Below are positions 10,431-19,501 of a stretch of 64,000 nt of DNA, piece after piece (positions within the stretch are counted from its first letter, which is position 1; each line of letters begins with the position of its first letter). The stretch is taken from the NCBI GenBank assembly GCA_002364615.1, contig DEYP01000025.1, positions 372,001 through 436,000 of the forward strand, written 5' to 3'. A program made the translations under genes and the position numbers. Under the pieces are notes generated by a model. That model was given only the letters and a program-made list of their open reading frames with translations. It made no database searches and was not told where the DNA came from. This DNA is from Arsukibacterium sp. UBA3155 (lineage in GTDB: Bacteria > Pseudomonadota > Gammaproteobacteria > Enterobacterales > Alteromonadaceae).

Positions 10431-11546
10431 TTATAAATCGATGTTTAAACGCTTCAGATCGGTTTTTGCCAGGGTGTTAAGTTGCTCGTCTGTCAACTTG
10501 ACGGCGGAAAACCAGGCTGCCGCATCTTGCTCATTGGCTTTGCCAGCCGCCTTTAACTGCTGCCACTGCACATATACCTGCGCCTGCTGCACCAGACGGC
10601 CCAACGGACTAATACCATTAAAACCGACGCCTTCAGCAAGCTGATCTAAGGTCTGACACAACGGCAAGTGTTGCAGCGACCAGCGGGAAATAATGTCAGC
10701 ACTGAGAATATCAGCAAACTCCAGTAAACTATTACTTAAGAAGCTGGCATCAGGTTCCAGTCCATCCAGCGCATCGGTCAACTCGTTATTGCGCTCGTCT
10801 CTGGCTTTTAGCAGCTCTTCTTGCTTGGTTTGCTGATAGGTTCGCAGATAATTACGGGTTACGACAATATGCCCCAGTGGGTGAAACAAGCCAATACAAA
10901 ACGCCGCATACGGCAGCTCGGCGCTGTCTTCAGCCAGCCTGCGGGCAGCGATAGCGCATGCCAGGGTATAATCCCACAGCCGGGTTTTAAACCCAACAAA
11001 AGGATCGGTGGCGTGTGGTAAACAACGACGCATGCCATAGACCGGTATAATCAGTTGCAGACTTTCTACCCCAAGAAAACGTAATGCCGTTCTGACGTCT
11101 TTGATCATTGAACCTGAGGCTGTGCGATTACGGTATTGCGGTTGATTAACCAGTTTAAGCAAATCTTCCGTTAACCAGTCCACCTGGCTTATTAACGGGT
11201 CCAGCTGATTGATGGTAACCGCTTTGTGGGCCAGTATATCAAGCACCTGATGATAACTTTCACCCAAGTCAAAGATCGATGCGCTCACCAGCGATATGTT
11301 GCCCAGTCGTTGAAAAAGTTGATCAGCAACCTGGTCATGCATATGGGCCTGAGCAAATTCAATAAACTGTTGCCTGGCTTGCTGCCCGGCCAAACGTTGT
11401 TGCATCGCTTGTGCATCGACCGCTAGCAATTTACGGGTGGTGGGCAAACCCGTTTTTACTTGATACTGCAGTCGGGCAACTTCAGGGTTAACCCCGATAA
11501 AGTCGTCCCAGAATTGCTGATTCAATGGCTCGGTCTGTTTGCTCAT
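10431..11546 (-). CDS. HDOD-domain signalling protein
   Basis: The 371-residue protein carries an HDOD domain from roughly residue 95 to 290 (RLGNISLVSASIFDLGESYHQVLDIL, VRTALRFLGVESLQLIIP, and AFCIGLFHPLGHIVV). HDOD proteins are HD-related but usually lack the full metal-binding histidine set, and act as signalling or regulatory scaffolds. There is no signal peptide or membrane helix, and no receiver or GGDEF domain is attached. It lies between pabA and argD, both on the same strand, 12 bases from pabA. The partner and signal are unknown. Confidence 0.75.
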   Translation of the reverse strand: MSKQTEPLNQQFWDDFIGVNPEVARLQYQVKTGLPTTRKLLAVDAQAMQQRLAGQQARQQFIEFAQAHMHDQVADQLFQRLGNISLVSASIFDLGESYHQVLDILAHKAVTINQLDPLISQVDWLTEDLLKLVNQPQYRNRTASGSMIKDVRTALRFLGVESLQLIIPVYGMRRCLPHATDPFVGFKTRLWDYTLACAIAARRLAEDSAELPYAAFCIGLFHPLGHIVVTRNYLRTYQQTKQEELLKARDERNNELTDALDGLEPDASFLSNSLLEFADILSADIISRWSLQHLPLCQTLDQLAEGVGFNGISPLGRLVQQAQVYVQWQQLKAAGKANEQDAAAWFSAVKLTDEQLNTLAKTDLKRLNIDL

Positions 11547-11557
11547 TTGCTATTAAC

Positions 11558-12157
11558 CTAACTATCACAGGCAGCAGCACCAGGCTGCTGGAGAAAATTA
11601 TTCAGCATCGCTTTGCCTTCATCGCTTAAAATAGCTTCAGGATGAAACTGCACCCCATGTAACGCCATGTGCTTATGCATTAAGCCCATTATCTCGGCTG
11701 GCTCACCTGGCGCATTAGTCCATGCCGTGGTCACCAAGTCCGCTGGCAAGCTGTTCGCTGCAACCAGCAGAGAATGGTAGCGGGTTACCGCTAATGGGCT
11801 GGGCAATCCGGCAAAAACTGACTGTCCCTGATGATAGATCTCAGAGTTTTTACCATGCATGACTTTTGTCGCCCGACACACCTTACCACCAAAAACCTGG
11901 GCAATCGCCTGATGACCAAGACACACGCCCAGTAATGGTACCTTGCCGGCAAAATATTCAATAGCAGCCAGACTCACTCCAGCGTCATCGGGCGTACCCG
12001 GGCCGGGCGAAATAACCAGGTAATCCGGCGCCAGCGCAGCCATCTGGGCCACACTAATCTCGTCATTACGTTTCACCAGCACCTGTTGACCAAGTTCAGC
12101 AAAATACTGCACCAGATTCCAGGTAAACGAGTCGTAATTGTCGATCATTAACAACAT
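11558..12157 (-). CDS. pabA: Glutamine amidotransferase, aminodeoxychorismate/anthranilate synthase component II
   Basis: This class I glutamine amidotransferase supplies ammonia to a chorismate-using partner (PabB, and possibly TrpE). The 199-residue protein has the catalytic triad: C79 in LGVCLGHQA, and H172 and E174 in VQFHPEAI. The N-terminal [15 protein letters not shown] is typical of PabA/TrpG. The gene is separated from other trp biosynthetic genes and sits in the argD-pabA neighbourhood known from E. coli, so pabA is favoured over trpG; dual use is possible. The start ATG at 12157 has GGAG 6 bases upstream. Confidence 0.88.
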   Translation of the reverse strand: MLLMIDNYDSFTWNLVQYFAELGQQVLVKRNDEISVAQMAALAPDYLVISPGPGTPDDAGVSLAAIEYFAGKVPLLGVCLGHQAIAQVFGGKVCRATKVMHGKNSEIYHQGQSVFAGLPSPLAVTRYHSLLVAANSLPADLVTTAWTNAPGEPAEIMGLMHKHMALHGVQFHPEAILSDEGKAMLNNFLQQPGAAACDS

Positions 12158-12208
12158 GCCTGACTCCGCTAATCCAGCTGCATTATGGTATCAGAATGAA
12201 CTGCGTTA

Positions 12209-13213
12209 TCAGGGAGCAACGAAACCTACTGCATCGTTTACTTTGGCCAGGGTTACTGCAGCACGGCTACGGGCTTTTTCTGCACCGGCACGCATAACAT
12301 TTTGCAGGGTCGGTAGATCTGCACGAAGCTGTGTAAAGTCTTTTTGCACCGGCTCCAGCAAGTTGATTACTGCATCGGCAACATCGCCTTTCAGGTGGCC
12401 ATACATTTTGCCTTCGTATTCCGTCTCCAGGGTAGCGACCGCTTTACCGGTCACGCCACTTAGAATACTTAACAAATTAGCGACGCCCGGTTTGGTCTCA
12501 ATATCAAACCGAACCCGTGGCGGATCTTCAGAATCAGTCATGGCTTTTTTAAATTTCTTACTGATCATTTTCGGATCTTCCAGCAAGCCAACAAAATTCC
12601 AGGGGTTCTCATCCGATTTCGACATTTTTTTGCTCGGATCCTGCAAACTCATTACCCGGGCAGCTACCGGCGGAATATAGGGCTCAGGCACGGTAAACAC
12701 AGGGCCATGGCTTGCATTAAAGCGCGTCGCGACATCGCGGGCCAATTCCAAATGTTGCTTCTGATCATGACCCACCGGAATTTGATTAGCCTGATACAGC
12801 AGAATGTCGGCGGCCATTAATACCGGGTAAGTAAATAAACCAGCATTTACGTTGTTATTGTGGCGCTCTGACTTATCTTTAAACTGAGTCATCCGGCCAA
12901 GCTCGCCAAACTGGGTATAGCAGTTTAACACCCAGGCTAACTGGCTATGCTCAGGTACATGCGATTGCATAAAAACAGCTGAACGTGCCGGGTCGATACC
13001 ACAAGCCAGATAAAGCGCCAGACTGTCCAGTGACGCGCTGCGCAGTGCTACCGGATCCTGACGCACCGTGATGGCATGTAAATCGACGATACAATACAGA
13101 CAGTCATAGTCATCCTGCATTTGATCCCACTGCCGCAGTGCGCCCAAATAGTTACCAATGGTGAGTTGTCCTGAAGGTTGAGCGCCACTTAATACTATTG
13201 GTTTACTACTCAT
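12209..13213 (-). CDS. trpS: Tryptophanyl-tRNA synthetase
   Basis: TrpS charges tRNA-Trp with tryptophan in the cytoplasm. At 334 residues it has the usual bacterial length. The class I signatures are present: the HIGH-equivalent in [17 protein letters not shown] near the N-terminus and the loop [10 protein letters not shown] around residue 195. [13 protein letters not shown] and [14 protein letters not shown] are also diagnostic. It follows rpe by 81 bases on the same strand; gph, which lies between them in E. coli, is absent. Confidence 0.97.
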   Translation of the reverse strand: MSSKPIVLSGAQPSGQLTIGNYLGALRQWDQMQDDYDCLYCIVDLHAITVRQDPVALRSASLDSLALYLACGIDPARSAVFMQSHVPEHSQLAWVLNCYTQFGELGRMTQFKDKSERHNNNVNAGLFTYPVLMAADILLYQANQIPVGHDQKQHLELARDVATRFNASHGPVFTVPEPYIPPVAARVMSLQDPSKKMSKSDENPWNFVGLLEDPKMISKKFKKAMTDSEDPPRVRFDIETKPGVANLLSILSGVTGKAVATLETEYEGKMYGHLKGDVADAVINLLEPVQKDFTQLRADLPTLQNVMRAGAEKARSRAAVTLAKVNDAVGFVAP

Positions 13214-13294
13214 GATGGGTTCACTGTCCTTAACCGGTTAAAACATACAAAAAGAGCGACATTATAGCCGCAAGAGACCACTTCCCGCAGTAAA

Positions 13295-13972
13295 TTATTT
13301 GCTGCGCACTGCGGCCAGGGTCTGGCGCATGGTGTTTATCGTCTGCTGGTAATCCGCAGTGTTAAAAATGGCCGAACCGGCGACAAACATATCAGCCCCT
13401 GCTTTGGCGATGTCACCAATATTATCCAGCGTAACACCGCCGTCCACTTCTAAACGGATGGGTAAACCACTAGCGTCAATCATTTTGCGAACCTGAGACA
13501 GTTTATCCAGTGTGCCAGGAATAAATTTCTGGCCACCAAAGCCCGGGTTTACCGACATTAGTAAAATGACATCCAGCTTATCAATTACATAGTCCAGGTA
13601 ACTCAATGGTGTCGCCGGATTAAACACTAAACCTGCCTGACAACCATAGCTTTTTATAAGTTGCAAGGTGCGATCGATATGGCGGGATGCTTCCGGATGA
13701 AACGTAATAATGCTGGCACCCGCTTCAGCAAATTGTGGGATCAGGCTATCTACCGGTTCTACCATCAAATGCACATCGATGGGCGCTGTTATGCCGTAAT
13801 TTCGTAACGATTTACAGACCATCGGGCCTATTGTCAGGTTTGGCACATAATGGTTATCCATCACATCAAAGTGCACCACATCGGCACCGGCGGTTAACAC
13901 ATTATCAACCTCAGCACCAAGCCTGGCAAAATCAGCAGATAAAATAGAGGGGGCAATTAAATACGGCAACAT
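13295..13972 (-). CDS. rpe: Ribulose-phosphate 3-epimerase
   Basis: Rpe interconverts ribulose 5-phosphate and xylulose 5-phosphate in the pentose phosphate pathway. The 225-residue TIM barrel shows [14 protein letters not shown], the metal-site segment [40 protein letters not shown] and the second metal ligand in LEVDGGV. GGAG lies 8 bases before the ATG. In E. coli rpe is directly downstream of dam; here 1.4 kb of opposite-strand genes separate them, so rpe probably needs its own promoter in the 222-base gap to the porin gene. Confidence 0.97.
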   Translation of the reverse strand: MLPYLIAPSILSADFARLGAEVDNVLTAGADVVHFDVMDNHYVPNLTIGPMVCKSLRNYGITAPIDVHLMVEPVDSLIPQFAEAGASIITFHPEASRHIDRTLQLIKSYGCQAGLVFNPATPLSYLDYVIDKLDVILLMSVNPGFGGQKFIPGTLDKLSQVRKMIDASGLPIRLEVDGGVTLDNIGDIAKAGADMFVAGSAIFNTADYQQTINTMRQTLAAVRSK

Positions 13973-14193
13973 TAGACAGCTCCATAAATTTCAAAGGGAG
14001 ACTTTACTGAATTAACCGGCAAAAAGCACGTGCTGTAAGTTGCACAAAAAGCAAGCAGTTGCGCACCAGCAAAGCGCATTAGCTTTTTAACGAAAAAAGA
14101 AAAACGACTTAAATAACTGTATTTATACAATATTTTTATTTGGCATGCTTATTGGAATGAATTAATCAGGGAATAAACATAAGGGCAATACCA

Positions 14194-14874
14194 ATGAAAA
14201 TGACAACGACACTTTCCAGCTTAGTTACCGCCAGTTTATTATTAGGCCTGGCCAGCACCAGTACGCAGAGCCACGCCGTTGAACTGAGTGGTGATATCAC
14301 CTTTACCTCTGATTATGCCTTTCGTGGTATTTCACAAACAGACGAAGCGCCAGCAATCCAGGGCGGCTTAACCCTTAGTGACGAATCTGGTTTCTACGTA
14401 TCGGTATGGGGTTCCAGCGTTGATTTTGGTGGTCAGGGAACACTTGAGTTTGATGTGATGCTCGGCTGGAGCGGTGCGTTAAACGATGACTGGACCGCAG
14501 ATGTCGGCGTAATGCGGTATGGCTACCCCAATACAGAATTTGCCGGTTCTAATTTTTATGAGCTTTATGGCTCGCTGTCCTATCAGGATTTTACCTTTGG
14601 TCTTGCTTATAGCGATGATTACTATGCCAATGCCGGAACCTACTTTTACTTGTATGGCGGTTATAGTTATGCACTTACCGATAATCTGGCACTGGATTTA
14701 CATGTGGGACACAACGAATACGACGACAGTGTAGCAAGTTATCTGGACTGGAGTATTGGTTTAAGTACAGAGGTGTTAGGCGCGGGGTTAAGCCTCGCCT
14801 ATGTTGATACGGACATTGATGACTGCAATCTGTGTGATAGCCGGGTTATTTTCACCGTTTCTAAAGGCTTCTGA
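14194..14874 (+). CDS. TorF-family putative outer-membrane porin
   Basis: The 226-residue protein starts with a cleavable signal peptide (hydrophobic core SLLVTASLLLGLAS-like, cleavage probably after SHA near residue 28). It continues as alternating aromatic beta-strands. The opening ELSGDITFTSDYAFRGISQTDEAPAIQGG is the hallmark of the TIGR02001/TorF family of proteobacterial barrels, and the last residues, VIFTVSKGF, end in the C-terminal phenylalanine expected for barrel assembly. The ligand is unknown. An AAGGG site precedes the start. It is the first gene of a plus-strand island that interrupts the dam-rpe gene order. Confidence 0.85.
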   Translation: MKMTTTLSSLVTASLLLGLASTSTQSHAVELSGDITFTSDYAFRGISQTDEAPAIQGGLTLSDESGFYVSVWGSSVDFGGQGTLEFDVMLGWSGALNDDWTADVGVMRYGYPNTEFAGSNFYELYGSLSYQDFTFGLAYSDDYYANAGTYFYLYGGYSYALTDNLALDLHVGHNEYDDSVASYLDWSIGLSTEVLGAGLSLAYVDTDIDDCNLCDSRVIFTVSKGF

Positions 14875-14885
14875 GTGTAGTTAGT

Positions 14886-14915
14886 AAAAAAGTTGCTCGG
14901 GGCCACCTGAGCAAC
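14886..14915 (-). terminator. Hairpin with minus-strand T-run between porin and small gene
   Basis: The arms GTTGCTC (14892-14898) and GAGCAAC (14909-14915) form a seven-pair stem, extendable by GG/CC. On the minus strand the stem is followed directly by six T residues. It would stop transcription arriving from dam before it reaches rpe. On the plus strand it has no T-run, so it is at best a weak terminator of the porin gene. Confidence 0.65.
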
Positions 14916-15020
14916 TGATCTGTTCAGATACGTCCGCGTACAGTAAATAAGCAACTTGTAACCCCTATGCAGATCCATTACACTCTGCAGTTAGTGATTA
15001 AAGCGTTAACTGGATTTAAC

Positions 15021-15275
15021 ATGAAAATTACCATTAGCAGTAAAGCGTTAGCGATTGGAACAGCGTTGATACTTGCCATTGCCGCCATTAGCTATGCGAA
15101 AATAAGCCCTTTGTGCCAGGATGGTACCAGTGCAACAGCAACTGAACTATGCCATAACGTTCAACAGAATTGGCTAAGCTGGATTAAAGGCGACAGTCGT
15201 TCTACCCAATTTCACTTTGTAGACTTTCTTGAACTACTAAACAGATTGACGCCTGCCAGTAGTAAATCGAACTAA
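15021..15275 (+). CDS. Small hypothetical protein with N-terminal hydrophobic segment
   Basis: This 84-residue product is not recognised. It has an N-terminal hydrophobic stretch (ISSKALAIGTALILAIAAISYA) that could be a signal peptide or membrane anchor. A short polar region with two cysteines follows (SPLCQDG and TELCHNV), which could form a disulfide outside the cytoplasm. The ATG at 15021 is preferred to the ATG at 14967 because it places the hydrophobic core at the N-terminus; neither has a strong ribosome site. Its stop overlaps the start of the DUF2970 gene (TAATG), a sign of translational coupling, which supports it being real. Confidence 0.6.
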   Translation: MKITISSKALAIGTALILAIAAISYAKISPLCQDGTSATATELCHNVQQNWLSWIKGDSRSTQFHFVDFLELLNRLTPASSKSN

Positions 15276-15469
15276 TGACCGCAAGCAATACCAGCATATG
15301 GCAGGTAATTAAAGCCGTGCTGGGTGCATTTGCAGGTGTGCAGTCAGAGAAACAACGCCAGCTGGATTTTCAAACGAAAAGCATTGTACCTTACATTATA
15401 GCGGGCATTATCGCCGCACTGCTATTTGTTGCAGCTTTGCTACTGACGGTATCACTGGTACTGGCGTAG
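15275..15469 (+). CDS. DUF2970 family small membrane protein
   Basis: This 64-residue protein has the DUF2970 pattern: WQVIKAVLGAFAGVQSEKQRQLDF followed by one C-terminal transmembrane helix (IVPYIIAGIIAALLFVAALLLTVSLVL). The function of DUF2970 is unknown. Its ATG overlaps the stop of the preceding small gene by one base. Its last 62 bases lie opposite the 3' end of dam, so the two genes overlap tail to tail. Confidence 0.8.
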   Translation: MTASNTSIWQVIKAVLGAFAGVQSEKQRQLDFQTKSIVPYIIAGIIAALLFVAALLLTVSLVLA

Positions 15470-16286
15470 CGTCATATAGTGCAAATAATTCTGCCACCTT
15501 CCCCCTGCCAGCGCCATTCTGACTAATCGACCGACCGACCTTTAAACTATGAAGTGCTGCTTGCTGATAAATTTTCCGGGTCCAGGTCGTATCGTGGTTG
15601 CTGATCAGAACACTGTGGCCTTTTTGCTGCGCCTGCTCTGCCAGATTGGCCAGTTGTGCCTGATCATCAAGATTAAAACCCTGGCGGGCGTAACTGGTAA
15701 AGCTGGCCGTCTTACTCAGAGGGACATATGGTGGGTCACAATATACGACTGAGCCAGGCGTCAGAGTGGCAAACACCTGTTGGTAGCTACTGCAACTGAA
15801 TCGGGCTTTTTGTGCTTTTTCAGCAAAATAATACAACTCTGCCTCTGGAAAATATGGCTTTTTATAACTGCCAAACGGCACGTTAAATTTTCCTGACAAG
15901 TTATACCGGCATAAACCATTGTAACCATGCCGGTTCAGGTATAGAAATAAAATTGCCCGTTGATACGGATCAACGCTTTCGTTAAATTGTCGCCGCATGC
16001 CAAGATAGCTATCACGAAGATTTGCACTGGCACAAAACAGGCTGCGGGCATCAGCGACGAAAGCGTCTGCTTTATGCTGAACAATTTGATACAGCTGGAT
16101 CAGGTCTGCATTGATATCATTGAGCAAATAACGTGGATAATCGGTATTCAAAAACACGGAGCCGGCACCGACAAATGGCTCGACCAGCTCTGGCCCCTTA
16201 GGCAAATGTTTAACCAGTTCAGGTACCAAGCTATATTTGCCACCGGCCCACTTGAGAAAAGCCCGGTTACGCTTTACATTCACCAT
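15408..16286 (-). CDS. dam: DNA adenine methylase (GATC)
   Basis: Dam methylates adenine in GATC and guides mismatch repair and replication timing. The 292-residue protein has FLKWAGGKYSLVPEL near the N-terminus, the SAM site VEPFVGAGSVFLN, and the catalytic DPPY in VVYCDPPYVPLSKTASF. The start at 16286 is preferred to the far upstream ATG at 16355 because AGGA lies 6 bases before it and it begins one base after damX ends. The C-terminus runs about 18 residues beyond the usual ELFALY end, and this tail is encoded opposite the DUF2970 gene. Confidence 0.95.
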   Translation of the reverse strand: MVNVKRNRAFLKWAGGKYSLVPELVKHLPKGPELVEPFVGAGSVFLNTDYPRYLLNDINADLIQLYQIVQHKADAFVADARSLFCASANLRDSYLGMRRQFNESVDPYQRAILFLYLNRHGYNGLCRYNLSGKFNVPFGSYKKPYFPEAELYYFAEKAQKARFSCSSYQQVFATLTPGSVVYCDPPYVPLSKTASFTSYARQGFNLDDQAQLANLAEQAQQKGHSVLISNHDTTWTRKIYQQAALHSLKVGRSISQNGAGRGKVAELFALYDATPVPVIPSVAKLQQIAVRR

Positions 16287-16287
16287 G

Positions 16288-17742
16288 TTATTCCTGCACT
16301 TCTGACTCAGCACGCAATCGAGCCAACGCCTTAATTTCTTGCTGTACCTGACCAACTGGCTTTATAAACGGGCCTGCCGCGCGCAAAGGTTCTGCCAACA
16401 ATGTTCTTGCCTGGCGGGCGCTACTCACATCTGAATAATGCCCCTCAGCCAACAATACCCACTGTAGTTGTCCTTGCCAGCTGCGCTGATACAGCACGAT
16501 GTCTGTGTCAGGGTAGGTGCGGATAAAACGTGCCAACGCTTCTTCAGAAGACAATACGGCTAGCTGCAATACTCTGAACTCTGCCGGCAATGCCAGCAAT
16601 TGCAGCTCTTGATAGCGAAAATCGATTGCGGCCGCAGCAACACTGCTGCTGTCAATCGCACTAGCAATAGTCGAGTCGGGAACGGGCTCATTGGTTACGT
16701 CGACTTCCGCTTCGTTGGCAACATCATTTGAAACAGGTATGTCGCTTGTTTCAGGTTCTGCGGGTTTAGTCATTACCTCTGGCTGAGCATTTAAAACTTC
16801 AGGGGCAGAGTTAAGCTCACGGCTTGCTGGCGTGGCAGAGCTGTCTTCAAGCTCAGGGCTGCCTGCCGACTCATCAATGATGCTTTTGGTCGGCTCAGAG
16901 CTAGCTGTCAGCTCAGGGCTGCTTATCGGCTCAGGGCTAGCTGTCAGCTCAAGGCTGCTTATCGGCTCAGGGTTGCTTATCCGCTCAGGGCTGTTTGCTG
17001 CAGAACTGTCTTGCAGTATTTCTCGCCTGGTCATGGGGTCTGCTACTGCTTGTTCTTTGGTTTCTGGTTGTAACCAACTAATTAACCCGGTGAGCAACAG
17101 TACAACTATCACCGCAGGCAGCAACCAGAACACCACAGAATGGGGCTTTCGTTCTTCAGCTTTAATCACCTCGGAGTGCAAAAGGTGCATGTTACCAGCG
17201 CTGCTTGCGAATCGTTCAGCAATGGCCAGTGGGTCAAGGGGTTGGTCTTTAAGTACCTGACTTGCATCTTGCAGCGTTGGAATATTAATACTTAAATTCA
17301 GTGCCATCTCGACTGAGGGTTCAGCAATCAGAAAAAAACCGAGGCAATCAAGCTGCAATAATTTTTGTTGGCTTTGAACAGTCAGCTGGTCAAAATTATC
17401 AACGATTAATAATAAAGGTTGCGCACCTGCTACCGGTTCAGCCATCAAGTCAGATAAGGAGACTGTTGCAGTTTGCCGACCAAACCAGTGTTGCTGCAGT
17501 AACGCCTCTATTTCAGTTGGCGCTAGCGGCCCGGTTAACAGAGCAACGTTAGCCTGATCTGAGAAAAGCTCAGCCAGAGCTAAGCTAATTGTCGATTTAC
17601 CGCTGCCTTTGGTCCCTACCAGACCAATATTCTGGAAGTCATTAAACGCCAGTTGAAACAATAATCGGTTTAGTAGTTCATGTTGTGATGGCAGCAAATG
17701 ATTCAGCTCAGCCAGTTTTTGCTGTAATACCGAGGTATCCAT
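16288..17742 (-). CDS. damX: DamX: AAA-type ATPase with SPOR domain
   Basis: DamX is a cell-division protein that binds septal, denuded peptidoglycan through its SPOR domain. The 484-residue protein has an N-terminal cytoplasmic ATPase domain with the P-loop GTKGSGKST (residues ~39-47) and the Walker B-like LLLIVDNFD. A transmembrane helix follows (FWLLPAVIVVLLLTGLISW, ~residues 204-222). A long Ser/Pro/Glu periplasmic linker leads to a C-terminal SPOR domain (FRVLQLAVLSSEEALARFI, and VLLAEGHYSDVSSARQA). The linker contains six tandem hexapeptides. Its start overlaps the aroB stop by one base, and it sits one base before dam. Confidence 0.9.
   Translation of the reverse strand: MDTSVLQQKLAELNHLLPSQHELLNRLLFQLAFNDFQNIGLVGTKGSGKSTISLALAELFSDQANVALLTGPLAPTEIEALLQQHWFGRQTATVSLSDLMAEPVAGAQPLLLIVDNFDQLTVQSQQKLLQLDCLGFFLIAEPSVEMALNLSINIPTLQDASQVLKDQPLDPLAIAERFASSAGNMHLLHSEVIKAEERKPHSVVFWLLPAVIVVLLLTGLISWLQPETKEQAVADPMTRREILQDSSAANSPERISNPEPISSLELTASPEPISSPELTASSEPTKSIIDESAGSPELEDSSATPASRELNSAPEVLNAQPEVMTKPAEPETSDIPVSNDVANEAEVDVTNEPVPDSTIASAIDSSSVAAAAIDFRYQELQLLALPAEFRVLQLAVLSSEEALARFIRTYPDTDIVLYQRSWQGQLQWVLLAEGHYSDVSSARQARTLLAEPLRAAGPFIKPVGQVQQEIKALARLRAESEVQE
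16893..17000 (-). repeat. Six tandem 18-base units in the damX linker
   Basis: Six consecutive units follow the plus-strand pattern GCTCAGGGCTGCTTATCG or GCTCAGGGCTAGCTGTCA. They begin at 16893, 16911, 16929, 16947, 16965 and 16983. They encode Ser/Pro/Glu hexapeptides ending SPE, NPE, SLE or SSE. A seventh, separated unit is at 16851-16868. Units 1-2 and 3-4 are near-identical 36-base pairs, suggesting recent duplication; the array stays in frame. Confidence 0.9.
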
Positions 17743-18797
17743 TACCCAAAAACCTGCACTAATTCAGCTTCAGTCACATCAGCGACCAGTCTGGCTTGGC
17801 CCAGAGCAGGCAACAGCACAAAACGCATTTGACCGTTTTTTACTTTTTTGTCTGTTTTCATATAAGGTAGAAAATCGGCAATCTGCATCGAGTCAGGCAC
17901 AGCTACCGGTAAGCTGAAACATTGCAATGCTCTGCTAACAAGAGCCACATCATGCTGGCTCAGCCAGCCACGATGCGCCGACAATGTTGCTGCCATCATC
18001 ATACCCACGGCAACTGCTTCGCCATGCAACCAGTTGCCATAGCCCATAAAGGCTTCAATAGCATGGCCAAAGGTATGTCCAAGATTTAGCAAAGCACGCT
18101 CGCCTTGTTCGGTTTCATCCCGGCTAACAATATCCGCTTTCATCTGACAACAATGTTTAATCATCTGGGCCAGAATATCGGGTTGCTGCTGCAGGATCTG
18201 CTCACTATGCTGCAATAGCCAGTCTAAAAACCTGTTGTCACCCAGCAAGGCATACTTAACGACTTCTGCCATACCAGCCGCAAATTCGCGCTGAGGCAAC
18301 GTCTTCAGAGTTTCAGTACTGATAATAACTTGCTCAGGCTGCTTAAAAGCACCAATCATATTCTTGCCAAGAGGATGATTTACTGCTGTTTTCCCACCAA
18401 CTGAAGAGTCGACCTGAGACAATAAACTTGTGGGTATTTGCAGAAAACGAACGCCCCGCTGATAACTCGCGGCAACAAAACCAGTAAGATCACCAATAAC
18501 ACCGCCACCCAGTGCAACCAGTAACACGTCTCTGGAGACGCCTTGTTGCAGCAAAAATGATAAAATCTTTTCAAAAGACGCCAGACTTTTAAAAGCTTCA
18601 CCATCTTCAATCAGGATGTGCACAGGGGAATGACTAAACAGGGCATTAACTTTTGCTAAATATAGCGGCGCCACGGTAGGATTTGAAACGATGACGACTT
18701 GCCGGGTATCGGCCAGCGAAGCGACAAGAGAACTAAAGCCGGTATTGATATCTATCGGGTAGCTGCGCTGACCAAGTTGGACTTCAACTTTTTGCAT
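17742..18797 (-). CDS. aroB: 3-dehydroquinate synthase
   Basis: AroB converts DAHP to 3-dehydroquinate using NAD and a divalent metal, the second step of the shikimate pathway. At 351 residues it has a typical length. The family signatures are visible: EDGEAFKSL, GGGVIGDLTGFVAASYQRGV, PTSLLSQVDSSVGGKTAVNHPLGKN, and the metal-binding LNLGHTFGHAIEA with GNWLHGEAVAVGM. The start has GGGAG 7 bases upstream. It lies between aroK and damX in the conserved order, overlapping damX by one base. Confidence 0.97.
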   Translation of the reverse strand: MQKVEVQLGQRSYPIDINTGFSSLVASLADTRQVVIVSNPTVAPLYLAKVNALFSHSPVHILIEDGEAFKSLASFEKILSFLLQQGVSRDVLLVALGGGVIGDLTGFVAASYQRGVRFLQIPTSLLSQVDSSVGGKTAVNHPLGKNMIGAFKQPEQVIISTETLKTLPQREFAAGMAEVVKYALLGDNRFLDWLLQHSEQILQQQPDILAQMIKHCCQMKADIVSRDETEQGERALLNLGHTFGHAIEAFMGYGNWLHGEAVAVGMMMAATLSAHRGWLSQHDVALVSRALQCFSLPVAVPDSMQIADFLPYMKTDKKVKNGQMRFVLLPALGQARLVADVTEAELVQVFG

Positions 18798-18815
18798 TTG
18801 CAGCTCCCTTTTTCG

Positions 18816-19334
18816 TTAAAAACCCAACTGTTCAATAATTTGGTTTGCGACTGCGCGGGCGCTTTGTTCGTCTGTGCGCACGGTAAAGTCGGCAATCTCT
18901 TCATATAAAGGATTCCGATCCGCAGCAAGGCGTTCTAACACTTCACGCGGCGCTTCTTCAGTTTGCAGCAAAGGACGGCGTTTATCACGTTGAGTCCGAG
19001 CTACCTGCTTTTCTATAGGGGTTTCCAGATAAACCACAATACCCCGTGCTGATAAGCGGTTGCGAGTCTCTTTACTCATCACCGAACCACCACCCGTCGC
19101 CAAAACGATACCCTGCAATTCGGTTAAATCGGAAATGACCGTTTCTTCACGCACTCTGAAGCCCTCTTCACCTTCCAAATCAAATACCCAGGCGATATCA
19201 GCACCAGTGCGGCGCTCAATTTCCTGATCTGAATCGAAGAAGTCAAGATGAAGCATGTCTGCTAAATGACGTCCGATAGTGCTTTTGCCTGCGCCCATCG
19301 GGCCCACAAGGAAGATATTACGTTTTTCTGCCAT
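18816..19334 (-). CDS. aroK: Shikimate kinase I
   Basis: AroK phosphorylates shikimate at the 3-OH. The 172-residue protein carries the P-loop GPMGAGKS at residues 11-18, the shikimate-binding [14 protein letters not shown], the glycine-rich LATGGGSVM and the lid region RDKRRPLLQ. It lies 19 bases upstream of aroB and 168 bases downstream of pilQ, as in many gammaproteobacteria, where aroKB follow the pilus genes. Confidence 0.97.
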   Translation of the reverse strand: MAEKRNIFLVGPMGAGKSTIGRHLADMLHLDFFDSDQEIERRTGADIAWVFDLEGEEGFRVREETVISDLTELQGIVLATGGGSVMSKETRNRLSARGIVVYLETPIEKQVARTQRDKRRPLLQTEEAPREVLERLAADRNPLYEEIADFTVRTDEQSARAVANQIIEQLGF

Positions 19335-19501
19335 ATGTCGTAGTGCTAAATCAGCTTACTCAATGAAAAGTTGAATTGAAGGACCAAAAGGCTCCCGCGA
19401 AAATTTGAAGCGCTGAATTATGTCAGGAATGGCCTTTCGTTGGCAAGTTAAATCTGACTTGATTCGGGAAGCTGCTGCGCAGCTCCCGAATCAAACCGCC
19501 T

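Noticed and set aside
14025..14034. AGCACGTGCT palindrome upstream of the porin gene
   Set aside because: A 10-base palindrome is short, no known regulator motif matched, and no partner site was found.
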